10,765 bases of DNA, taken from JAYWIG01 sp043789035. GTDB taxonomy: Bacteria; Pseudomonadota; Gammaproteobacteria; Burkholderiales; Burkholderiaceae_E. Made by a program: the position numbers and the translations under genes. The notes beneath the pieces are model-generated. The model was not told the DNA's origin, searched no databases, and saw only the letters and a list, made by a program, of their open reading frames with translations. Position 1 is the stretch's first letter. Each line of letters opens with the position of its first letter. Shown in pieces: positions 1 to 5,149 of the stretch. The stretch spans positions 1 through 10,765 of the forward strand of contig JAYWIG010000205.1 of the NCBI GenBank assembly GCA_043789035.1. The letters are read 5' to 3'.

Positions 1-313
1 CATGTCGTTGATGAAGGCGGAGAACCGCGAGCGTTTTAAAGCGGATCAACGTGCCTATATCGATGAATGGCCAATGACTGAAGAGCAAAAGCAAGCTGCT
101 CTCGATTTTGATTTGAACAAGGCGATTAAGTTGGGTGGCAATATTTACTTCCTCGCCAAATTAGGTGCAACTCATGGCCGTAGCTTCCAGTACATGGCAG
201 CGACCATGACTGGCCTTTCCCAAGAACAATATTTAGCGATGATGATTGCCGGTGGCCGTTCTGCGGATGGCAACCGCTACGCATCAGAACAAGACAATAA
301 GGGTAAACAATAA
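1..313 (+). CDS. ligA: Protocatechuate 4,5-dioxygenase alpha subunit (LigA), 5'-truncated by window edge
   Basis: This is the small subunit of the extradiol dioxygenase that cleaves protocatechuate between C4 and C5. In the known LigAB structure it caps the active site formed with LigB, and it has no metal of its own. About 103 residues are visible. The first visible stretch, MSLMKAENRERFKAD, matches an internal segment of sphingomonad LigA (about 139 residues), where it follows an N-terminal part of roughly 40 residues. The ATG at base 2 is therefore probably an internal Met and the true start lies upstream of the window. Other family marks are DEWP, GGNIYFLAKL, SFQYMA..MTG and the C-terminal GGRS..GNRY. 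The stop overlaps the ligB start by one base (TAATG), which points to translational coupling of the two subunits. Identity rests on family recognition and on the adjacent ligB. Confidence 0.93.
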   Translation, partial: MSLMKAENRERFKADQRAYIDEWPMTEEQKQAALDFDLNKAIKLGGNIYFLAKLGATHGRSFQYMAATMTGLSQEQYLAMMIAGGRSADGNRYASEQDNKGKQ

Positions 314-1167
314 TGGCGCGTATTACCGCAAGTGTTTTTACATCGCATGTGCCTGCTATTGGCGCCGCACTCGATTTAGGCAAAACTCAAGAGCCTTACT
401 GGTCACCAGTGTTTAAGGGCTATGAGCCTTCAAAAGAATGGTTTAAGGCGAATAAGCCTGATGTGATCTTCTTGGTTTTCAATGATCATGCTACAGCCTT
501 CGATTTGAATTTCATCCCAACTTTTGCCATTGGTTGTGCTGCGGAATACGCAGTGGCTGATGAGGGTTGGGGGCCTAGGCCCGTGCCAAAAGTGATCGGC
601 CATCCGGAGTTGGCATCGCACATTGCGCAATCCGTGATTCAAGATGATTTCGATCTTACCATCGTCAACAAGATGGATGTGGACCATGGTTTGACAGTTC
701 CGTTGTCATTGATGTGCGGCCAGCCGCAAGTATGGCCATGCCCCGTCATTCCTTTTGCTGTGAACGTGGTGCAGTACCCAGTGCCTTCTGGAAAGCGTTG
801 TTTGAATCTTGGCAAATCGATTCGTAAAGCGGTTGAATCATTCGATCAGGATTTGAGTGTGCAAATTTGGGGCACAGGTGGCATGAGCCATCAGTTGCAA
901 GGCCCGCGTGCTGGCTTGATTAATAAAAGCCACGACAACGAATTCATGGATCTAATGATTTCAGACCCTGAAGCGCAAGCTGCCGTACCGCATATCAAGT
1001 ATGTGCGGGATGCAGGTTCGGAAGGGATCGAGCTTGTTATGTGGTTAGTGGCACGAGGTGCAATGAATGATTTGAATGGCGGCGCAAAACCCAGAGTAGC
1101 TCATCGTTTCTATCATGTGCCTGCATCGAACACGGCCGTAGGCAATTTAATTTTGGAGAACCAATAA
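313..1167 (+). CDS. ligB: Protocatechuate 4,5-dioxygenase beta subunit (LigB), catalytic
   Basis: Catalytic Fe(II) subunit of the class III (LigB-type) extradiol dioxygenase. With LigA it converts protocatechuate and O2 to 4-carboxy-2-hydroxymuconate-6-semialdehyde in the cytoplasm. The protein has 284 residues, slightly shorter than the roughly 300 of sphingomonad LigB. The expected active-site residues are present: iron ligands His12 (FTSHVPA), His59 (FNDHA) and Glu240 (GSEGIELVMW), the conserved His125 (DVDHG), and the catalytic base candidate His193 (GTGGMSHQ). The start is the ATG in the TAATG junction with ligA. An AAGGG ribosome binding site around 299-303 supports it. The stop directly abuts ligC. 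All key residues are intact, so the enzyme should be active. A gallate or methylgallate dioxygenase is less likely, because those are usually single fused proteins. Confidence 0.96.
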   Translation: MARITASVFTSHVPAIGAALDLGKTQEPYWSPVFKGYEPSKEWFKANKPDVIFLVFNDHATAFDLNFIPTFAIGCAAEYAVADEGWGPRPVPKVIGHPELASHIAQSVIQDDFDLTIVNKMDVDHGLTVPLSLMCGQPQVWPCPVIPFAVNVVQYPVPSGKRCLNLGKSIRKAVESFDQDLSVQIWGTGGMSHQLQGPRAGLINKSHDNEFMDLMISDPEAQAAVPHIKYVRDAGSEGIELVMWLVARGAMNDLNGGAKPRVAHRFYHVPASNTAVGNLILENQ

Positions 1168-2118
1168 ATGAAACCAATTAAGGTTGCCCTCGCTGGTGCG
1201 GGTGCGTTTGGTATGAAGCACGTTGATGGTATTAAGAATATTGAGGGTGTTGAAGTTATATCGCTGATCGGTCGCGAGTTAGAGAAAACCAAAGAAGTCG
1301 CTGCTAAGTATGGTATTGGTCATGTTACGACTAAGTTAGAAGATAGCTTGGCGATGAAAGAGATCGATGCGGTTATTCTTTGCACACCAACGCAAATGCA
1401 TGCTTCACAAGCCATTGCTTGTTTGAATGCCGGCAAGCATGTGCAAGTTGAAATCCCTTTGGCCGATAGTTGGAAAGATGCGCAAGCAGTTGTTGATCTA
1501 GCGAAGAAAACTGGCTTAACGGCCATGTGCGGCCACACCCGACGTTTTAACCCCAGCCACCAGTTCGTTCATAAGAAAATCAAAGCAGGCGAGTTCAATA
1601 TTCAGCAAATGGATATTCAAACCTATTTCTTTAGGCGCACCAATATGAATGCGCTTGGCGCACCGCGTAGTTGGACAGACCATTTGCTGTGGCACCATGC
1701 GGCACACTCGGTTGACTTATTTGCGTACATGACTGGCGGCACAATTATAAAAGCCAATGCCGTGCAGGGGCCGATTCATCCAACGCTTGGCATTGCGATG
1801 GACATGAGTATTCAGTTGAAAGCCAGCACCGGCGCTATTTGTACGCTTAGCCTTAGCTTTAACAATGACGGCCCGTTGGGCACTTTCTTCCGTTACATCG
1901 GTGACACTGGCACCTACATCGCTCGCTATGATGATTTAGTGACCGGCAAAGAAGAGAAAATCGATGTTTCGAAGGTCGATGTTTCAATGAATGGCATTGA
2001 GCTGCAAGATAGAGAATTCTTCGCTGCGATTCGTGAAGGACGCGAGCCTAATGCCAGCTTGGCGCAAGTGCTGTCGTGCTATAAAGTACTTCATGATCTT
2101 GAACAACAACTTTTTTAA
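1168..2118 (+). CDS. ligC: 4-carboxy-2-hydroxymuconate-6-semialdehyde dehydrogenase (LigC)
   Basis: NADP-dependent dehydrogenase of the Gfo/Idh/MocA family. It oxidises the hemiacetal form of the LigAB product to 2-pyrone-4,6-dicarboxylate, the second step of the protocatechuate 4,5-cleavage pathway. At 316 residues it has the expected length (about 315). The N-terminal Rossmann motif GAGAFG is at residues 10-15. EIPLADS at 95-101 replaces the general family's EKP motif, as is typical of LigC rather than of sugar dehydrogenases in this fold. GHTRRFNPSHQ (about 122-132), SWTDHLLWHHAAH (about 168-180) and LSLSFNNDGPLGTFFRY further on are near-invariant LigC segments. ATG 1168 follows the ligB stop without a gap and has a GGAG ribosome binding site at 1155-1158. 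The stop overlaps the next gene (TAATG). The next pathway enzyme, the pyrone hydrolase LigI, is not in the window. Confidence 0.95.
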   Translation: MKPIKVALAGAGAFGMKHVDGIKNIEGVEVISLIGRELEKTKEVAAKYGIGHVTTKLEDSLAMKEIDAVILCTPTQMHASQAIACLNAGKHVQVEIPLADSWKDAQAVVDLAKKTGLTAMCGHTRRFNPSHQFVHKKIKAGEFNIQQMDIQTYFFRRTNMNALGAPRSWTDHLLWHHAAHSVDLFAYMTGGTIIKANAVQGPIHPTLGIAMDMSIQLKASTGAICTLSLSFNNDGPLGTFFRYIGDTGTYIARYDDLVTGKEEKIDVSKVDVSMNGIELQDREFFAAIREGREPNASLAQVLSCYKVLHDLEQQLF

Positions 2119-3131
2119 TGATTAGCATGCAAAAACGTCAGTTCGGCACTTTCAGCATCAATCCTATTGGTTTGGGTTGTATGAATATCGACCACGCTTA
2201 CGGGCCTTCGGTGTCGTATCAACAAGGCGAAGAGGTATTGCTAAAGGCGCTCGACCTTGGCGTTGACATGTTCGACACTGCAACCTTGTATGGTTTTGGT
2301 AAAAACGAAACTCGCATCGGCCAAGTGTTGAAGCAACATCGCTCGAAGTTTGTATTAGCGAGTAAATGCGGCATGGGTGCGGTGACGTTTCCCGATGGCG
2401 TTAAGCGTGTGATAGACGGCAGCGCAGCTAATGTGAAAGCGCATTGCGAGGCGAGCTTAAAGCGCTTGCAAACAGATGTAATTGATTTGTATTATTTGCA
2501 TCGTTGGGATAAAAAAGTACCGATCGAGGAAAGTGTTGGTGCGCTGGCCGATTTAGTGCGCGAAGGCAAAATTCGCGCGATTGGGTTGAGCGAAGTTTCC
2601 GCCTCCACCTTGATGAAAGCCCATGCGATACATCCCATCGCCGCGGTGCAAACCGAATACTCGCTCTGGACGCGCAATGCGGAGATCGCGGTGCTTGATG
2701 CTTGTGCCAAGATCGGCGCAGCTTTCGTAGCTTTTAGCCCCTTGGCTCGTCAGTTTTTATGCGAAATGCCACCGAATGTTGCCGACCTTGATGCCAAGGA
2801 TATTCGTCGCGGCATGCCTCGCTTTAGTGCAGAGAATTACCCTAAGAATTTGGCGCTTCGCGAACCTTACTTAGCTATTGCGAAAAAGGTAGGTTGTACA
2901 CCCGCTCAACTGGCAATTGCGTGGAGCTTGCATAAATGGCCGCACTTGATTTCGATTCCTGGTACTCGCAGTGTTGCCCATTTGACTGAAAACATGGGGG
3001 CCAATGCTGTGAAGCTTTCGAATGAAGTAATGGTGGAGCTTGAAGCGTTGATTAACCAGAATACCGTTCATGGTAATCGTTATGACTTGCAGGCCCAGGG
3101 TGAGGTTGATACGGAGAGTTACATCACTTGA
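2118..3131 (+). CDS. Aldo/keto reductase, last gene of the ligABC operon
   Basis: NAD(P)H-dependent oxidoreductase with a (beta/alpha)8 barrel, 337 residues. The catalytic tetrad is complete: Asp53 and Tyr58 (FDTATLYG), Lys83 (ASKCGM) and His128 (YYLHRWD). The cofactor-binding part near the C-terminus reads SIPGTRSVAHLTEN. The DLYYLHRWD and FSPLARQFL segments place it with bacterial AKRs of the YakC/AKR13 type, which act on varied aldehydes and ketones. The substrate cannot be told from sequence. Its coupling to ligABC suggests an aldehyde or keto compound linked to aromatic degradation, but this is inference. The ATG in the TAATG overlap with ligC gives MISMQKRQFG. A second in-frame ATG at 2127 gives MQKRQFG, which looks more like typical family N-termini, so the start is uncertain by three codons. 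I see no convincing terminator after it. Confidence 0.85.
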   Translation: MISMQKRQFGTFSINPIGLGCMNIDHAYGPSVSYQQGEEVLLKALDLGVDMFDTATLYGFGKNETRIGQVLKQHRSKFVLASKCGMGAVTFPDGVKRVIDGSAANVKAHCEASLKRLQTDVIDLYYLHRWDKKVPIEESVGALADLVREGKIRAIGLSEVSASTLMKAHAIHPIAAVQTEYSLWTRNAEIAVLDACAKIGAAFVAFSPLARQFLCEMPPNVADLDAKDIRRGMPRFSAENYPKNLALREPYLAIAKKVGCTPAQLAIAWSLHKWPHLISIPGTRSVAHLTENMGANAVKLSNEVMVELEALINQNTVHGNRYDLQAQGEVDTESYIT

Positions 3132-3254
3132 TCGGCGAACTTTGATGTGCAGCAACTTACAGCATTTTGACGTTGCCGGATTGTCTTTAATCAATCATGG
3201 GGTAACCTAGATATATTGATAAATAGCTGAACTATCCAACGAAGGAGCGCTCTC

Positions 3255-3923
3255 ATGAAAACTCACATTCTCACCATACTCTTAATTGCTTTTATGACCA
3301 GCTTCACTCAAGCCCAGGAAGCAGACCGGCGCTTTAAAGTACTACAGCCAGATGAAATGACGCAGGCACAGAAAGATCTTGTTAAAAACATTGCTTCTGG
3401 GCCTCGCGCTGCAGTGGCAGGTTCCGCTGCCAATTCAAGTAACGGTACGGTGGGTAGCCCCTTTAATGTATTCCTTCGCAGCCCCGAGCTCGGAGATCAT
3501 CTTCAAAAGATGGGCTCCTACATTCGCTTTAAGAGTAGTTTAGGTATGCGTTTGAATGAGCTGGCAATTCTTATTACGGCAAGGCATTGGAATTCACAAT
3601 ATGAGTGGTTTGCTCACCATCGCTTAGCACTACAAGCGGGCCTGGATGCTCTAACTACCGAATCAATTGCCAACGGCCGCCGTCCAACGACCATGAAGCC
3701 GGACGAAGAAGCCATCTATAACTTCTGCTCGGAGCTTCTTAACAATAAGGCGGTAAGTGATGCGACTTACAAGGCAGTGCTTGATCAGTTCGGAGAGCAA
3801 GGCGTGATGGATTTGCTGGGTGTTAACGGTTACTACTCGCTGGTGTCTATGGTGTTGAACGTAGATCGAACACCCATTCCCGGCGGCGGTAAACCCCCTC
3901 TGCCGGTATTACCTACAAAGTAA
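3255..3923 (+). CDS. Exported carboxymuconolactone decarboxylase (CMD)-family protein
   Basis: A 222-residue protein with a clear Sec signal peptide: MKTH, a hydrophobic core at about residues 5-17, and TQA just before a likely signal peptidase I site after Ala20. The mature part carries a CMD fold: SPELGDHLQKMGSYIRF, then the helix pair with Glu102 (RLNELAIL), YEW at 116-118 and His121-His122, followed by A..AGL. It lacks the CxxC pair of AhpD-type peroxidase members, so a redox role like AhpD is unlikely. True PcaC enzymes are cytoplasmic and shorter. The substrate is unknown, and an exported CMD protein acting on a lactone or aromatic derivative in the periplasm is inference. ATG 3255 has a strong GAAGGAG at 3241-3247. 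The 123-bp gap upstream suggests its own promoter, with a TATATT at 3212-3217 as a weak -10 candidate. It converges on the glycosyltransferase gene, leaving 19 bp between them. Confidence 0.82.
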   Translation: MKTHILTILLIAFMTSFTQAQEADRRFKVLQPDEMTQAQKDLVKNIASGPRAAVAGSAANSSNGTVGSPFNVFLRSPELGDHLQKMGSYIRFKSSLGMRLNELAILITARHWNSQYEWFAHHRLALQAGLDALTTESIANGRRPTTMKPDEEAIYNFCSELLNNKAVSDATYKAVLDQFGEQGVMDLLGVNGYYSLVSMVLNVDRTPIPGGGKPPLPVLPTK

Positions 3924-3942
3924 TAAACCCTTTAAAAAAAGT

Positions 3943-4719
3943 CTATAGTCTCAACTTCACTGCGATAAAAAGCCCATGAAACAATCGAAATATTGCGTAT
4001 CGGCTTCGATAAATCAGCGTAGGAATGCGGTTCCAAAACGAAGGTTTAAGATCGCTATTCGGGTTACTAGCGCCAATCGTTGAAACGTTCGCTTGCTCGC
4101 TCAGTGAGATGCATTTAGGGGTAATGCCCCTCAACCGTAAGCCATGCGTTGCTGTATTGAATAACTCGTGATCGACGCAAGCGCTTTGAACTTTCATGTG
4201 GGTGAGAAGGACGTTTGCGGCGTGCTGATTAACCACATAGGCTGCCGATGATGTCACTGCTGTTAGAAATACATTCAGGCTGAAGCTGCCTGAATTTTTA
4301 ATTTGCATTGGTGTGCCTCTGTGCCAATGAAATAGTGGCACGATATCCCAATCATCACTCCACGCCTGTAATTGATCGAGTATGCCATTTAGGCCTTCGC
4401 TTATTTGGATGTCATCTTCAAATACCACTGCAAATTTTTTGTCGCTTTTCACAAATCGATTTAGTACAGCGAAGTGGCTTTGGTAGCAACCGATCTCAGC
4501 GTCTCGAATGCGGCTCCGACCATGCACCTTTGCAAAAACTTGACGGTCTATCTGGCACAAGCTTAGGTCTTCTTTGCTTGCGTCAAATGCCACCACGCGT
4601 TCGAATGGAACTTGAAGCGTGACCAGCTGTTTTGTGATCTGAGCTAACCGTTCCGGAGAACGTTCTAGGTTAATCAAATAAACATACACATCTTTGTAGG
4701 TGGAGATTACGAAGGTCAT
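3943..4719 (-). CDS. Family 25 glycosyltransferase, candidate lasso-peptide tailoring enzyme
   Basis: GT25-type glycosyltransferase, 258 residues, a family that includes LPS core/lipooligosaccharide galactosyltransferases and collagen hydroxylysine galactosyltransferases. The N-terminus has the family signature VYVYLINLERSPERL (about 11-25). GCYQSHFAVLNRF is at 77-89. The acidic metal/nucleotide-sugar motif VVFEDD is at 98-103. The C-terminus (about 235-258) is hydrophobic and basic (YAIFRLFHGLFIAVKLRL) and could touch the membrane. ATG 4719 is preceded by AGGA/GAGG at about 4733-4737, a rather long spacing. It is transcribed divergently from the lasso precursor and lies 316 bp from it. No other LPS or polysaccharide gene is in the window. 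That isolation, together with the Ser/Thr-rich precursor core, raises the possibility that it glycosylates the peptide. This is inference; an unrelated surface-glycan role remains possible. Confidence 0.85.
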   Translation of the reverse strand: MTFVISTYKDVYVYLINLERSPERLAQITKQLVTLQVPFERVVAFDASKEDLSLCQIDRQVFAKVHGRSRIRDAEIGCYQSHFAVLNRFVKSDKKFAVVFEDDIQISEGLNGILDQLQAWSDDWDIVPLFHWHRGTPMQIKNSGSFSLNVFLTAVTSSAAYVVNQHAANVLLTHMKVQSACVDHELFNTATHGLRLRGITPKCISLSEQANVSTIGASNPNSDLKPSFWNRIPTLIYRSRYAIFRLFHGLFIAVKLRL

Positions 4720-4777
4720 TATTTAGTATTTTTCCTCGGTGCTTGCAATCTTAGATTTTGAAACATGCATCGCCGCG

Positions 4778-4808
4778 CCAGCTCTGCAGCCAAAGAAAGC
4801 TGGTTTTT
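4778..4808 (+). terminator. Weak terminator-like hairpin in the GT25/precursor gap
   Basis: CCAGCT (4778-4783) pairs with AGCTGG (4798-4803) across a 14-base loop, and TTTTT follows at 4804-4808. The stem is short and the loop long, so function is doubtful. If real, it would stop + strand read-through arriving antisense through the glycosyltransferase gene before it reaches the precursor promoter. Confidence 0.3.
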
Positions 4809-4878
4809 GAGGCTTTTCGCGCATCGTCAGATCGAAAAATGTCCATGAGGGCTTTATGTTATGCTATGCTTATGTTCT

Positions 4879-4892
4879 CACCCAAATGGGTG
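4879..4892. repeat. Short palindrome CACCCA-aa-TGGGTG
   Basis: Perfect 6-bp inverted arms with a 2-base spacer in the 316-bp gap between the divergent glycosyltransferase and precursor genes. No T tract follows, so it is not a terminator. It could be an operator for a dimeric regulator or chance. Confidence 0.3.
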
Positions 4893-4927
4893 AAGTCTTT
4901 GGTTAAAAAAGTACGCCGTAGGCATTA

Positions 4928-4943
4928 TGTGATCAATATCACT
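4928..4943 (+). promoter_or_regulatory. CRP/FNR-family operator-like palindrome upstream of the lasso precursor
   Basis: TGTGATCAATATCACT fits the CRP consensus TGTGA-N6-TCACA with one mismatch at the last base. Its inner GTGAT-N4-ATCAC also resembles an FNR box. The centre, at about 4935.5, lies about 42 bases upstream of the start predicted from the adjacent -10 element. That is the class II activator position, where CRP/FNR overlaps the -35. The sequence match is seen directly; the regulator and activation are inference. Confidence 0.5.
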
Positions 4944-4971
4944 TGTGAAGTTGATTGATTCTTAGGATACT
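4943..4971 (+). promoter_or_regulatory. Candidate sigma-70 promoter for the lasso precursor
   Basis: A -35-like TTGTGA (4943-4948) and a -10-like GATACT (4966-4971) are 17 bp apart, each matching 4 of 6 consensus bases. The predicted start is near 4978, giving a 5' leader of about 58 bases before the precursor ATG. The weak -35 overlapping a CRP-like site fits an activator-dependent promoter. Confidence 0.42.
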
Positions 4972-5035
4972 AAACAAAGGGGTTGGTAGCCATCAACTCC
5001 TCATATTTCACAAAACTTCAAAAATTGGAATTGCT

Positions 5036-5149
5036 ATGAAAGTTTACGTAAAGCCGTTGCTAGTTAAATTGGGCACATTGGCGTTGATCAAATCAAATTC
5101 AACTGGCCCTAGCTCCGATGGCAAAAAGTACGCTGGCTTCTTTAAGTAA
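5036..5149 (+). CDS. Lasso peptide precursor (A protein)
   Basis: A 37-residue peptide proposed as the substrate of the neighbouring lasso enzymes. Its leader carries the recognition pattern of B1-dependent lasso precursors: Tyr4, Pro7, Leu9 and Gly13 (YxxPxLxxxG), known in this class to bind the PqqD-like B1 protein. The most likely core is residues 20-37, SNSTGPSSDGKKYAGFFK. Ser1 would supply the amine and Asp9 (residue 28) the carboxylate of a 9-residue ring, with a 9-residue tail holding the bulky Tyr, Phe and Phe as plugs. The usual Thr at leader position -2 is Ile18 here. An alternative cut before Ser22 gives a 7-residue ring closed by the same Asp and puts Ser20 at -2. ATG 5036 is preceded by GGAA at 5027-5030. 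An in-frame ATG at 4955 would add 27 unrelated residues across the promoter and is disfavoured. The 3' end overlaps the convergent cyclase gene by 8 bp. Confidence 0.82.
   Translation: MKVYVKPLLVKLGTLALIKSNSTGPSSDGKKYAGFFK

Noticed and set aside
3124..3181. Possible terminator after the aldo/keto reductase (CGGCGAAC ... GTTGCCG)
   Set aside because: The stem is interrupted, the loop is long and no T run follows.
4758..4958. 66-codon + strand open frame in the gap before the precursor
   Set aside because: It resembles no known family, has no ribosome binding site, and runs through the candidate CRP-like site and into the promoter region. It is best treated as a chance frame.
4955..5035. Upstream in-frame ATG that would lengthen the precursor by 27 residues
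   Set aside because: The added residues overlap the proposed promoter and do not look like a lasso leader. ATG 5036 gives a normal-length leader with Tyr4 near the start.
5102..5146. Leader cut after Thr23-Gly24, using Thr23 as the canonical -2 Thr
   Set aside because: The core would begin with Pro and have its only acid at position 4, which cannot form a 7-9 residue lasso ring.
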